64,000 nucleotides of DNA. It comes from Melitaea cinxia (taxonomy: Eukaryota; Arthropoda; Insecta; Lepidoptera; Nymphalidae). The translations under genes were made by a program, and so were the position numbers. Positions within the stretch are counted from its first letter, which is position 1, and each line of letters begins with the position of its first letter. Shown here piece after piece: positions 25,101-34,990 of the stretch. The DNA lies in NCBI RefSeq assembly GCF_905220565.1, contig NC_059406.1, positions 14,890,001-14,954,000 of the forward strand. Reading direction: 5' to 3'. The notes under the pieces were generated by a model. The model worked only from the letters and a program-made list of their open reading frames with translations. It did no database searches and had not been told where the DNA came from.

Positions 25101-27731
25101 TGGCGTGCAGGCGTGCGAGAGCGTGGACTTGTAATGTAATGAATATAATGTACTGTACGTACGTGTGGCGTGCAGGCGTGCGAGAGCGTGGACTTGTAAT
25201 GTAATGAATATAATGTACTGTACGTACGTGTGGCGTGCAGGCGTGCGAGAGCGTGGACTTGTAATGTAATGAATATAATGTACTGTACGTACGTGTGGCG
25301 TGCAGGCGTGCGAGAGCGTGGACTTGTAATGTAATGAATATAATGTACTGTACGTACGTGTGGCGTGCAGGCGTGCGAGAGCGTGGACTTGTAATGTAAT
25401 GAATATAATGTACTGTACGTACGTGTGGCGTGCAGGCGTGCGAGAGCGTGGACTTGTAATGTAATGAATATAATGTACTGTACGTACGTGTGGCGTGCAG
25501 GCGTGCGAGAGCGTGGACTTGTAATGTAATGAATATAATGTACTGTACGTACGTGTGGCGTGCAGGCGTGCGAGAGCGTGGACTTGTAATGTAATGAATA
25601 TAATGTACTGTACGTACGTGTGGCGTGCAGGCGTGCGAGAGCGTGGACTTGTAATGTAATGAATATAATGTACTGTACGTACGTGTGGCGTGCAGGCGTG
25701 CGAGAGCGTGGACTTGTAATGTAATGAATATAATGTACTGTACGTACGTGTGGCGTGCAGGCGTGCGAGAGCGTGGACTTGTAATGTAATGAATATAATG
25801 TACTGTACGTACGTGTGGCGTGCAGGCGTGCGAGAGCGTGGACTTGTAATGTAATGAATATAATGTACTGTACGTACGTGTGGCGTGCAGGCGTGCGAGA
25901 GCGTGGACTTGTAATGTAATGAATATAATGTACTGTACGTACGTGTGGCGTGCAGGCGTGCGAGAGCGTGGACTTGTAATGTAATGAATATAATGTACTG
26001 TACGTACGTGTGGCGTGCAGGCGTGCGAGAGCGGGCGCGGCGCAGTGCTGCTGTCGGTGGCGCGCGGCAAGGTGTCGGAGGGCGTGGACTTCGACCACCA
26101 CCTGGGCCGCGCCGTGCTGATGTTCGGCATCCCCTACGTCTTCACGCAGAGTCGCATCCTCAAGGCCCGGCTCGAGTATCTCCGAGACCAGTTCCAGATC
26201 CGTGAAAACGATTTCTTGACTTTTGATGCCATGCGACACGCGGCTCAGTGTGTCGGTCGGGCGCTAAGGTAGAGTACGGTTTAGTTCTTCTATAATTACT
26301 GAATTAAATATCGAGGTCAAAGTGATTAAAAGCGGAGATATGTTACTTATAAACAGAGTCAAAAGAGTGTTGGTCAATTTATGCGGTATCTATTTTCTTA
26401 TGCATTCGTCGTTTGTTGATGTACATGCTAATAGCTTTTTTTTTAACTTTTATAGAGTCATAATGACAAATATATAATATTCAAAAGGTTTGCTGCAGCT
26501 AGTGAATTAAATTTCAAGTTCAAAGTAAATAATGGCATTCATAAGTTTCTAACACAAAGTAATATGTTGTCGTTTTGTACGATATTATCTAAAAGCAATT
26601 CAAATTTGTAACGTACTTTTAGAGGTAAAACCGACTACGGCATAATGATATTCGCGGACAAGAGATTTAGCCGCGCCGATAAGCGAAGTAAATTGCCTCG
26701 TTGGATCCAGGAGCACTTGAGGGACTCGCTCTGTAACCTCAGTACCGAGGAGGCCGTTCAGGTAAAAAATACACCACATCCCATACATATGAGTGCATAT
26801 AAAAGTCACGTTCGTAAACGCGTTATAAGTTAAAATTACCTTATCACTCGGAAAACTACCTAAATATGTGTAAACAGCTTCATATCTTACCATTTGCTAA
26901 CCGCCGCAGAATTTCAGATGTTAATTTTTTAATAAAGATAATTATGAATATATTTAAAAAAATGAATATTCTAAAATTTAATGTCCCTACTAAGAGTATT
27001 AGGTATAATCCCTCATTATATATTCCAAGTGCATCTTCTATTTATAAACAGAATTCATACATGGTGCGATCAATTAGAGATTTTAACGATGTTTGTAAAC
27101 TCATTTGATCCATATTGTGTAAGCCTGTCGATGGTCAGAAAGCAGCTGAGCGATAGTTTTTTTCATGGATTGAATTTATATAGTAAAGCTTCTTTATTAT
27201 ATTTATTTCTATTGTAAACCTTAAGAAATTAATATTACGTACTTAATGCTAGTGTCACTGCTCTTAAAAACTCTATTTATTAAACCAATAACTAACCGTG
27301 ATAAATGTAATTGGATTTATTTGTTCTAAGCTGTTAACTTATTGCTGTTTGTATAGCATTGGTTGCCCTTAATATAAATAAATAAATAAACATCCGACAC
27401 TGCTCAATTATGGCACAGGCTTATAGATGTAGCTCTGGTGGTTGTGGGTCCGATCCCCGCATATAGCATACACAAGGCGTTTGTGCTTGTGTTGTGTATG
27501 TGTTTCCGGACCTCTGACAGGAATGGTATTAGTGGGGGCCGTTTTGTGGCAGGCGTTTATTAATTTATCATTACTCCGGTCAATTTCCCACAGATCTGCA
27601 AACGTTGGCTCCGTCAAATGGCACAGCCCTTTACTCGAGAAGATCAGTTGGGCGTGTCATTACTAACACTGCAGCAGTTACAGTCACAAGAACAGCAGGA
27701 AAAAATCGAGAAGCAAGTCTTGCAGAAGTAA
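10180..27731 (+). CDS. Xpd: TFIIH helicase XPD (ERCC2/Rad3)
   Basis: Nineteen coding exons: 10180-10184, 10268-10367, 11802-11899, 12359-12515, 12700-12802, 13547-13677, 14692-14912, 15555-15688, 16887-17003, 18263-18357, 21011-21156, 21597-21664, 21994-22097, 22241-22339, 22906-22993, 23111-23202, 26021-26268, 26623-26761, 27594-27731. They total 2283 nt, 760 aa, the length of human XPD. The start exon codes only ATGAA before GTGCGT; the next exon continues LTVDGLLVYFPYDYIYPEQ. Visible motifs: Walker A SGTGKT with Lys48; four 4Fe-4S Cys at 116, 134, 155, 190 (human numbering); DEAH at 234-237; EPFDDRTPT; motif V RGKVSEGVDF; motif VI QCVGRALR with Gln662 and Arg666. By family knowledge it is the 5'-3' DNA helicase subunit of TFIIH, opening DNA in nucleotide excision repair and bridging the CAK module. 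No frameshift was found. Intron 16 is mostly a splice-site minisatellite. Confidence 0.97.
10682..11533 (+). mobile_element. Non-autonomous Helitron-like element (intron 2 of Xpd)
   Basis: It starts TCTATACTAATATTATAAAG and ends GGGTGAAACCCCAGGGCACAGCTAA. A CTRR-type terminus preceded by a G/C-rich hairpin fits Helitrons. The 5' clause (GAAAAGTTTACTTGTTTAAA, CTCCGGAACTACTAGTTC) is the mirror of the copy at 16274-16538. It has no coding capacity. Confidence 0.65.
13031..13268. mobile_element. Small TIR element (MITE) in Xpd intron 5
   Basis: The ends TATCACTGTCCCTACGTATA and TATGTAGGGACAGTCGATA are inverted over about 15 bases. The interior is AT-rich and noncoding. The TA at each border would fit a mariner-like insertion, but that is inference. 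Confidence 0.65.
13860..14040 (-). mobile_element. tRNA-derived SINE
   Basis: The reverse complement shows a tRNA-like 5' part (CTCTGGTGTACCGGTCCGAG) and the B box GCGGGTTCGATTCCCGC, followed by a tail ATTTGTACAAATATTC and CCGGTTTGGATGCC. The tail is shared with the SINE fragment at 20845-20945. It is intronic in Xpd. Confidence 0.8.
14128..14458 (+). mobile_element. Short RTE-derived element (about 330 bp)
   Basis: It starts GCTGTGTGGTTACGGCA, has AAGAGGCAACTAAGGGATAA and GACGGGCAGCAGCGTCTTCG inside, and ends GGCTATGTCCAGCAGTGGA. Both ends match the long RTE LINE at 53999-55328, so it is an internally deleted, non-autonomous form. It is intronic in Xpd. Confidence 0.8.
14495..14675. mobile_element. 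Helitron-like fragment
   Basis: It has AACGTTGTTTTGCCATATA, then TAATCG followed by a long C run and CTTATAACTTAGGGG, then TTTCATAAAAATCGGTCCAG. A diverged piece with the same order occurs at 19318-19440. These clauses belong to a widespread lepidopteran repeat that I associate with Helitron-like families; no terminus is preserved here. Confidence 0.5.
14957..15125 (+). repeat. Interspersed repeat family C
   Basis: It shares GTTTACTCCTTAAGAATCG, TACTGAACGAATGACCTCGT and TACGTTTCTCGTAACG with 23395-23585. Both copies lie in Xpd introns in the same orientation. The second copy contains a small hairpin around GCCATCTATTGG / ATAGATGGCGTTA. Confidence 0.6.
15165..15240 (+). mobile_element. tRNA-derived SINE fragment
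   Basis: It contains the B-box-like GCAGGTTCGATCCCCGC after GACACGGTCAGTCGGAGAT. It is short and intronic in Xpd. Confidence 0.5.
15710..15946. mobile_element. MITE with AAATTACGTCA inverted ends
   Basis: The left end GGGACCATCCATAAATTATGTCAC pairs with the right end TTTGACGTAATTTGTGAATGGTGCC. Inside are several GTGACGTCAC-like clauses. A second copy is at 57572-57848. Confidence 0.75.
16274..16538 (-). mobile_element. Short Helitron-like element with intact ends
   Basis: On the - strand it begins TCTATACTAATATTATATAG and ends CGGACGAAGTCACGGCAACAGTTAG. It lies between an A and a T as Helitron insertions do. The hairpin CACGCGGACGAAGTCACGG is just inside the 3' end. It is noncoding, 265 bp, intronic in Xpd. 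Confidence 0.75.
17384..17697 (+). repeat. Interspersed repeat family A, near-complete copy
   Basis: It runs from GCAAACAAGCGTACGGCTCA through the hairpin-like CTGATGGTAAGCCATTACC, a C/T-rich tract, GGTACTACCCCAGTCGGGCT, and ends GCTGTGCCCTACCTCAGT. The copy at 51968-52263 has the same limits, which supports a discrete mobile unit of about 300 bp. Confidence 0.75.
18360..18455 (+). repeat. 12-bp tandem microsatellite after Xpd exon 10
   Basis: Tandem units of ACACTCACATTC, about six of them, start directly behind the GT donor of Xpd exon 10 (exon ends at 18357). The frames open through it on both strands are simple-sequence artefacts. Confidence 0.9.
18465..18600 (+). mobile_element. tRNA-derived SINE
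   Basis: It starts with AGCCCGTTGGCGCGGTTTGT, has the B box TGCGGGCTCGATTCCCC, and is followed by an AT-rich tail. It is intronic in Xpd. Confidence 0.7.
18664..19198 (+). mobile_element. 5'-truncated R1-clade-like LINE tail with target duplication
   Basis: The stretch codes for the end of an ORF2-type protein in frame (AMVSFCETVMSQKKNDEQ, stop at 18834-18836), then a GC-rich 3' UTR, then an A tail (19188-19198). It is flanked by AGCATTAAGTTGCT (18650-18663) and AGCAATAAGTTGCT (19199-19212), a 14-bp target duplication with one mismatch. The FCE...ISQKE-like ending is typical of R1-related LINEs by memory. It is intronic in Xpd. Confidence 0.85.
19318..19440. mobile_element. Helitron-like fragment
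   Basis: It has GCAAACGTTGTTCTGCCTTA and TTTTCATAAAAATCGGTAAA in the same order as 14495-14675. It has no ends and is intronic in Xpd. Confidence 0.45.
19859..20191 (+). mobile_element. Short RTE-derived element, complete with target duplication
   Basis: The element begins TGCTGTGTGGCTACGGCAC and ends in a TGATGATGAT tail. It is bounded by a perfect 11-bp duplication ATTAGAAGTAG (19848-19858 and 20192-20202). That shows the roughly 333-bp form moves as a unit. It is the best reference copy for the others in the window (14128, 28463, 29493, 30605, 31875, 46745). Confidence 0.9.
20390..20640 (-). repeat. Interspersed repeat family D
   Basis: It has TTAATCCACCACGCTGCTC, GTATATTCCTCACTATAAGT and AACGATCGCTATCAGGTGTA, recurring in the same order at 56075-56290. 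There it runs straight into a SINE, so the two may form one composite unit. It is intronic in Xpd. Confidence 0.6.
20845..20976 (-). repeat. SINE tail fragment and (GA)n microsatellite
   Basis: GCACGGTGGGGAAACCCACA and CGGAACGAAATATTTGTAC match the SINE tail at 13860-14040 in the same (reverse) sense. A pure GA run follows at 20953-20976, 34 bases before Xpd exon 11. Confidence 0.6.
21286..21460 (+). repeat. Degenerate CACTGCACTACTC minisatellite
   Basis: About ten loose repeats of TTGCACTGCACTACTCC lie in Xpd intron 11. Related CACTGCATCC strings fill parts of the downstream tandem array (29235-29450, 30345-30560, 31600-31820). Confidence 0.75.
23395..23585 (+). repeat. Interspersed repeat family C, second copy
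   Basis: It matches 14957-15125 through TTTACTGAACGAATGACTTTG and GTTACGTTTCTCGTAACG. It is in Xpd intron 16, just upstream of the minisatellite. Confidence 0.6.
23869..26033 (+). repeat. 65-bp minisatellite carrying a repeated 3' splice site
   Basis: The unit is 65 bp (spacing of the marker TGGCGTGCAG is 65, except 60 for the first copy). Markers start at 23871, 23931 and every 65 bases to 26011, giving 34 occurrences. The last one is the true acceptor of Xpd exon 17 (exon starts 26021). Each upstream unit repeats GTGTGGCGTGCAG plus the first exon bases GCGTGCGAGAGCG, then GTGGACTTGTAA. Middle copies are practically identical, which points to recent expansion. The 811-residue and 765-residue frames open on the - strand here exist because the unit has no stop in the relevant frames and rotates frame each copy (65 is not a multiple of 3). 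I do not call them genes. Confidence 0.97.
27413..27590 (+). mobile_element. tRNA-derived SINE before last Xpd exon
   Basis: It has the B box GTGGGTCCGATCCCCGC and the tail GTGTTTCCGGACCTCTGACA, as in the SINE at 1708-1895. It ends just upstream of the acceptor of the last Xpd exon. Confidence 0.65.
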
Positions 27732-27881
27732 ATCGAAAACTACTGGAGAGTTTTCCCGGAGAAAAGGAGGGTCAGGTCCTATGGAAGCGAAAAACCGAGA
27801 TGGCTAGATGAAGGCATCGGGATTACACACAAGTGGATCAGCATCGTCGAAAAATTTACGGCCTTGAACTTTCTGTCGCCG

Positions 27882-27887
27882 AATAAA
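27882..27887 (+). promoter_or_regulatory. Poly(A) signal of Xpd
   Basis: AATAAA lies 151 bases after the TAA stop, followed by a T-rich stretch that fits a downstream element. Confidence 0.7.
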
Positions 27888-28439
27888 ACTTGTTTTTAAT
27901 TTTCACAAAGAGTTTTTTGTTTTGCGATGATACACATCTCTGCTTACTTCAGTTTTTTTTTTTTTTTTGTTCTATTCGTTTGTAATATTTTTTTTGCACT
28001 ATATTTTTTACTTTTCTTTTTACATACTGAAAATATTAAATTAATAATTTTTGCAAATATTGACATTGCGTTGCTTATAGACATTTCGGTTTTTGAAATT
28101 ATACTTCTTTTGGGGCGTTAGAGAAAAATTATAGAAGTAAATTATTAGGATGCGCGCGCACACCGACACAAAAAAATCGACACCCTGTAGTTAGCTACTC
28201 AACAAAGAAGAAGATTAGCTGGCCTATGAAGTATAGCTTAAGTACACACCCCTTCTTTTGTTTCAATATTTATTTATGTTTCTGCACTTGTTTGCTCGTT
28301 TTACATACTGTGCACATTTTTTTACAAAGACTTTTTTTGCTCATCTTGTGTTATTTTATTACTTTTTTACTTATCTCTGCTTACGAAAGTTTCCTTTTTC
28401 GTTCTTTTTTGTAACAATTTCTTGTTTGTAATTCTCTTT
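27888..28439. other. T-rich spacer, no gene seen
   Basis: The sequence after the Xpd end is strongly T-rich on this strand. The short open frames show only low-complexity Phe/Leu/Ile. No repeat or RNA gene was recognised. Confidence 0.6.
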
Positions 28440-28462
28440 TTACCTTTTTTATCACTTCACTT

Positions 28463-28700
28463 CATCCTATCGCCGTCTACTGCTGGACATAGGCCTCCAC
28501 AAGCTCGCACCAAAAATGGCGTGAACTCATGTGTGTTGACCGAATGATGTTGATAGTGTTGATGGATGAATATCCTGCCATCGGTCGGCTTTTTAAGTTC
28601 CAAGGTGGTAGTGGAACTGTGTTATCCCTTAGCCGCCTCTTACGACACTCACGGGAAGAGAGGGGGTGGCTATATTCCTTAGTGCCGTAGCCACACAGCA
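28463..28700 (-). mobile_element. Short RTE-derived element, internally deleted
   Basis: It has the RTE tail AGGCCTCCACAAGCTCG and the RTE head GCCGTAGCCACACAGC. About 90 bp of the middle (the GACGGGCAGCAGCGTC part) is missing. It lies in the first unit of the tandem array. Confidence 0.8.
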
Positions 28701-29492
28701 CCGTATCCTATAAGAGTAATTAATAATATAACACAAAATGTAAGTCAACAACAAAATAGCACAATTAATTATAAAAATATAAATTCAAAATAAATGGATA
28801 CAATCGCAACGAGACATCAATTATTACAAGCTTTTATTTAACTTGCAATGTATGTATGAACAATTCGAATAAAGTGACGTCAGTCTAAATCCAATATGGC
28901 GGACTAACTATTTTATTCCTAACTATTGTAGTTCAGCTATAATAAGAGCTTTTGGTCAAACAATAGAATGGCAAACTAAATTTAGTCAGTATACAGTGTA
29001 CTGTTTAAGAATAAACATCGCAAATATTTGTAGAATAGACAACAAAATACGCATTATTCGCAGACCAACTATACAAAAATAGTGTTAAAAAATGAAATGA
29101 AACATTACTAAGTATAGAATCGTAAAAGAAAGTTAAATTTAAATGATAATAAAAAACTAATCAGATTAAAACGAGTCGAAGCTTAAGAAATAATACATAC
29201 CCTTAATTTCTTCGAATAATTCCTTTAACACTATGCTTCGCACTACACTGTATCCAACACTTCACTGCATCCTTAACAACACTGCATCCAATTTTTCACT
29301 GCATCCTTTATTTCACTGCATCCATTACTGCACCGCATCCATTATTGCACTGTATTTTTTATTACACTGTGTACTGCACTACGAAGAATTCAGCATTGCA
29401 TCATATCATGCGCCACCCTGCATCTTCTATTTCACTGTGTTTTATACTACTCTACATTATTTTTAAACCGAATCCTATCATCATTTTCATCA

Positions 29493-29815
29493 CTTCAGCC
29501 TATTGCAGTCAACTACTGGACGTAGGCCTCCACAAGTTCTTGACAAAAATAGCGTGAACTCATGTGTTTTGCCCATAGTCACCACGCTGGGAAGGCGGGT
29601 TGGTGACCGCAGGGCTGGCCTTGTCGCACCGAAGACGCTGCTGCCCGTCTTCGTCCTGTGTATTTCAAAGCCACCAGTTGGATGAATATCCCGCCATCGG
29701 TCGGCTTCTTAAGTTCCAAAGTGGTAGTGGAACTGTGTTATCCCTTAGTCGCCTCTTACGACACCCACGGGAAGAGAAGGGGTGGCTATATTCCTTAGTG
29801 CCATAGCCACACAGC
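29493..29815 (-). mobile_element. Short RTE-derived element (array unit 2)
   Basis: Near-complete copy in reverse, from the Tail AGCCTATTGCAGTCAACTAC to the head ATAGCCACACAGCA. It is part of the duplicated unit rather than an independent insertion. Confidence 0.85.
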
Positions 29816-30603
29816 ACCGTATCCTATAAGAGTAATAATATAACACAAAATGTAAGTTAACAACAAAATAGCACAATTAATTATAAAAATATAAATTCAA
29901 AATAAATGGATACAATCGCAACGAGACATCAATAATTACAAGCTTTTATTTAACTTGCAATGTATGTAAGAATAATTCGAATAAAGTGTCGTCAGTCTAA
30001 ATCCAATATGGCGGACTAACTATTTTGTGCCTAACTATTGTAGTTCAGCTATAATAAGAGCTTTTGGGTCAATCAATAGAATGGCAAACTAAATTTAGTT
30101 AGTTACAGTGTACTGCTTAAGAATAAACATCGCAAACATTTGTAGAATAGAAAACAAAATAAGCATCATTCGCAGAGCAAGTACACAAAATTAGTGTTGA
30201 AAAATAAAATGAAACATTACTCAGTATAGAATCGTAAAAGAAAGTTAAATTTAAATGATAATAAAAAACTAATCAGATTAAAACGAGTCGAAGCTTAAGA
30301 AATAATACATACCCTTAATTTCTTCGAATAATTCCTTGAACACTATGCTCCGCACTACACTGTATCCAACACTTCACTGCATCCTTAACAACACTGCATC
30401 CAATTTTTCACTGCATCCTTTATTTCACTGCATCCATTACTGCACCGCATTCATTATCGCACTGTATTTTTTATTACACTGTGTACTGCACTACGAAGAA
30501 TTCAGCATTGCATCATATCATGCGCCACACTGCATCTTTTATTTCACTGTTTTTTATACTACTCTACATTATTTTTAAACCGCATCCTATCATCATTTTC
30601 ATC

Positions 30604-30908
30604 ACTTCAGCCTATTGCAGTCAACTACTGGACGTAAGCCTCCACAAGTTCGCGACAAAAATAGCGTGAACTCATGTGTTTTGCCCATAGTCACCACGCT
30701 GGGAAGGGCTGGCCTTGTCGCACCGAAGACGCTGCTGCCCGTCTTCGTCCTGTGTATTTCAAAGCCACCAGTTGGATGAATATCCTGCCATCGGTCAGCT
30801 TTTTAAGTTCCAAAGTGGTAGTGGAACTGTGTTATCCCTTAGTCGCCTCTTACGACACCCACGGGAAGAGAGGGGGTGGCTATATTCCTTAGTGCCATAG
30901 CCACACAG
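30604..30908 (-). mobile_element. Short RTE-derived element (array unit 3)
   Basis: Copy in reverse with a short deletion in the middle (CACGCTGGGAAGGGCTGGCC, where GCGGGTTGGTGACCGCA is lost). The remaining limits are as in unit 2. Confidence 0.85.
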
Positions 30909-31871
30909 CACCGTATCCTATAAGGGTAATAATATAACACAAAATGTAAGTTAACAACAAAATAGCACAATTAATTATAGGAAAACACAGAAGGTATCAC
31001 TATTCGCAAAGCAAAGAACGCGAACGAACATTTATTTAAAAATTAAAATTCAACATAAATAGATACAATCGCAACGAGACAAATAATTTTGGATACAATG
31101 AATGCATAATTATTCACAAATTAAATAACGCAACTTTTATTTAAAAATATAAATTCAAAATAAATGGATACAATCGCAACGAGACATCAATAATTACAAG
31201 CTTTTATTTAACTTGCAATGTATGTAAGAATAATTCGAATAAAGTGACGTCAGTCTAAATCCAATATGGCGGACTAACTATTTTATGCCTAACTATTGTA
31301 GTTCAACTATAATAAGAGCTTTTGGTCAAACAATAGAATGGCAAACTAAATTTAGTCAGTATACAGTGTACTGTTTAAGAATAAACATCGCAAATATTTG
31401 TAGAATAGAAAACAAAATAAGCATCATTCGCAGAGCAAGTACACAAAATTAGTTTTGAAAAATAAAATTAAACATCACTAAGTATTGAATCGTAAAAGAA
31501 AGTTAAATTTAAATGATAATGAAAATCTAATCAGATTAAAACGAGTCGAAGCTTAAGAAATAATACATACCCTTAATTTCTTGAATTAATTCCTTGAACA
31601 CTATGCTCCGCACTACACTGTATCCAACACTTCACTGCATCCTTAACAACACTGCATCCAATTTTTCACTGCATCCTTTATTTCACTGCATCCATATTTT
31701 CACTGCATCCATTACTGCACGGCATCCATTATGGCACTGTATTTTTTACTACACTGTGTACTGCACTACGAAGAATTTAGCATTGCATCATATCATGCGC
31801 CATTCTGCATCTTTTATTTCACTGTTTTTTATACTACTCTACATTATTTTTAAACCGCATCCTATCATCAT

Positions 31872-32203
31872 CTTCATCACTTCAGTCTACTGCAGTCAAC
31901 CACTGGACGTAGGCCTCCACAAGTTCGCGCCAGAAATAGCGTGAACTCATGTGTTTTGCCCATAGTCACCACGCTGGGCAGGTGGGTTGGTGACCGCAGG
32001 GCTGGCTTTGTCGCACCGAAGACGCTGCTGCCCGTCTTCGTCCTGTGTATTTCAAAGCCAGCAGTTAGATGAATATCCTACCATCGGTCGGCTTTTTAAG
32101 TTCCAAAGTGGTAGTGGAACTGTGTTATCCCTTAGTCGCCTCTTACGACACCCACGGGATGAGAGGGGGTGGCTATATTCCTCAGTGCCGTAGCCATACA
32201 GTA
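31872..32203 (-). mobile_element. Short RTE-derived element (array unit 4)
   Basis: Complete copy in reverse; keeps the middle part (GGTGGGTTGGTGACCGCAGG). Confidence 0.85.
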
Positions 32204-33626
32204 CCGTATCCTATAAGAGTAATTAATAATATAACACAAAAGGTAAGTTAACAACAAAATAGCACAATTAATTATAGGAAAACACAGAAGGCATCACTAT
32301 TCGCAAAGCAAAGAACGCGACATTTGTTTAAAAATTAAAATTCAAAATATTTAGATACAAACGCAACGAGACAAATAATTTTGGATACAACGAAAGCATA
32401 ATTATTCGCAAATTAAAGAATGCAAGTTTTATTTAAAAATATAAATTCAAAATAAATGGATACAATCGCAACGAGACATCAATTATTACAAGCTTTTATT
32501 TAACTTGCAATGTATGTATGAACAATTCGAATAAAGTGACGTCAGTCTAAATCCAATATGGCGGACTAACTATTTTATGCCTAACTATTGTAGTTCAGCT
32601 ATCTGAATCTAGAAATCTCATTGTAAATGAGAGGAATTTGAAGAATTTATCTAAACAAAAGATGTGACACAAAGGCAAATTTCACATCTTTATTAGTTTA
32701 CCTGCTGACCATTGTTTTCTTCCAGCCGGTAGGGTACAGTGTGTTACCGTCACCTTACCGCCATAGAGATTACTGTATTTAAAGAATAATACAACTTCAA
32801 GAATATTGTAAGAATCGTTGAAATAAAATCAGTATTATTTGAAAATCATTAACTGTTAGTTTATATAATATGAAGTGTCTTAAACAAATTAAACGCATTC
32901 TCGATTAGTAGATACTGCTACGAACTGACTTTTCGATTATTGATTAGAAAACACGATTTGGCGGCGTAACAAAGGCAAATAGCGATGATTTAAAAGTGAT
33001 GTTCACTTGTGCGTTATTATGTTACTGACCGACACGTCGAACAGCACAGGAAAAATATCAAATAAAATTTCGAGCAACATAACTGTGATTAAAGGTGTTC
33101 GTTATATTAGATAGCGGATAAAATAACCTAATATTTTTAAATAATAATACAAAATACTATTAATTTTACCTGGCAAGCGTTATTTATGTTGAAAGAATTT
33201 TTTTATTACTTTACAACTCAAATGTACAGAGCCAAATTGTACTCTAGTGTCACGGAATAAGAACAAAATTCCTTTCAATGTCCAGAAAATCTCACCTTGC
33301 CATATAACACCTTGCAGGCCCATGTCAAATTTTATTTTGTTGTAATTGAAAAAATAACTATTTTCTTTTCAATATCCAGAACTGATATATTTGGAAAACT
33401 AATATTTAAGAATATTTTTGTTCGTATTATTACGCAAGTTAGATTAGATTATTTATTTCGTCTCGTTAAATAATCAGTATGGACAACGCGTTTGTTTTCG
33501 TATGATATTCGTTATTTTCGTGAGTTAGTTATTTCTTACGATTGCGGTGTTGCGTTTTGAGAAACTGTAAATATAGTTTAGTTGTTTAGTGAGCTTAGTC
33601 ATAGTGTTTTAGTATAATTAATTCAA

Positions 33627-33779
33627 ATGCCACGAAGAGGACAAATGTGGAATTATTTTACTGTGGTGAATGAAATCGCTAAGAAAGCGGAACGTAAATA
33701 TTGTAAAAAGATACTTTCTTTTAAAAACACTATATCGAATTTGAAAAATCAATCAATCAATATAATCGACATATTATAA
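33627..33779 (+). pseudogene. BED-type zinc finger remnant, array copy 1
   Basis: A 50-residue frame begins MPRRGQMWNYFTVVNEIAKK. WNYF, then KYC, and TISNLKNQ fit the BED finger that starts hAT transposases (W-x-YF ... C-x2-C ... NL-x2-H). The first Cys is Arg here and the final His is Gln, so metal binding is lost. Nothing of the hAT catalytic domain follows. Confidence 0.7.
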
Positions 33780-34449
33780 CATTAATTACATAAGAAGAAT
33801 GGAATATTATCAAAATCATAAGTTTTTATTGATAAAACTTGGGTTACCCGAAGCGAAGCGAGAGAGGGCCGCTAGTGTTAAATAATTTATAATATGTAAC
33901 GTTTAACAGCGAGAATCAAAACACGTCGTTATAATAACAGGCATTTCAAAAGTAGCTTATCGTTATAACGTATCATTAAAATATAGCCGTTGCGAATACC
34001 TACTATGAAAATAGAAATGAGTACCCTCTTACGTTTTTTAAATCGGCCATTGATGATACATTCCTTGTTCTTTTACGTCGAAGTTAATATGTTCGTGATT
34101 CTTATAGAAAATACCTTTCCACAACTAACTTTCACTTATAACCCAAACTATTTTAAGCACTACTTTGTTAAATGTGATTTTTTTTTCCTCGGTGAATTTA
34201 AATTGTTTAATTCTTAGTTAGAGTACACATATAAACAACTTCAACACCAATCTCAGCTTCACATAGAAATATATTCTTCATCTTTTGCTGGAAATTGACT
34301 AAAACTTGTAACAGAACCTGAAATCTTAGTCATCTGGCTTTGAATTGCACCATGTGCAATTTTTTTGTGTGCACTGGTACTTGTGCACATGGTATGACTT
34401 CTGTTTTGCATCTTTTGGTGAAAATTGACTAAAACTAGTAACAACACTC

Positions 34450-34990
34450 AAAATCTTTATTCATCTAAATATATATATATAGTTTTGATAGATTGAATTG
34501 ATTTGCCGATAGGCATATAAGAGAGCTCTTACGGTGACTAGGATTAGAAAGTGGCAACATTAAACTCGCACTGAACATTGCGAAAACAATAAAAAAATGA
34601 CAACGGATCGAACCAGCAAGCCTAGAAAGGTCACCTGCAATGTACGTGGTATTAATGTCAACAATCTGAAGTGCTGAATGCACCTAGGCAAAGGATCTGA
34701 CGGCAGATGTGTTCATTAGAACAAAAGGCGAATCGGGATGGCAAAGATGCATTGACCCGCTTAAACAACGTCTGCAAGAAGAGAGGAACTGGTATAAAAC
34801 TAAGATTAGATTGATATGAGTTTGGATGTTCTCCATCTTCCTGTATGTGATAGAGACGTAGACCGATGTTATAAAAGACTTAGTCGTAAAAGACGCGCTA
34901 GACAGGAATCGGTGGAGGAAGATCATCAGCACCACATGCAACCTTTATTCTGACAGGATCCTCAGATACGAGGGTTCGAGTCAAGAGAGA
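34450..34990. other. Insert of unknown origin in the 2-kb array
   Basis: Array sequence stops at TTTATTCATC and resumes near TCTTAAACAAATTAAACGCA. The insert between holds short coding-like clauses on the + strand (CIDPLKQRLQEERNW; RWRKIISTTCN) in separate frames. It resembles the decayed 3' end of a LINE, but I could not place it in a family. Confidence 0.4.

Larger units (their letters stand above)
28440..32597. repeat. Tandem array of a 1.1-1.3 kb unit, about four copies
   Basis: Each unit has a reversed short RTE element, then CACAGCACCGTATCCTATAA, CACAATTAATTATA, CGCAACGAGACATCAATTA, CAATATGGCGGACTAACTAT, CGTAAAAGAAAGTTAAATTT, and a degenerate CACTGCATCC satellite. The order then starts again. 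The unit point CCGTATCCTATAAG falls at about 28704, 29817, 30910 and 32207 (spacings about 1113, 1093 and 1297). The third interval has an extra block near 30978-31140. The array stops at about 32597 (GTTCAGCTAT), where the next array begins. Confidence 0.9.

Noticed and set aside
23869..26020. CRISPR-like direct repeat array
   Set aside because: The whole 65-bp unit is identical from copy to copy, with no variable spacers, and the context is an insect intron. It is a minisatellite.
23804..26239. 811- and 765-residue open frames on the - strand
   Set aside because: They translate the 65-bp minisatellite. The protein repeats every 65 residues only because the reading frame rotates through three copies, and the right end overlaps Xpd exon 17 in antisense. 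No family match.
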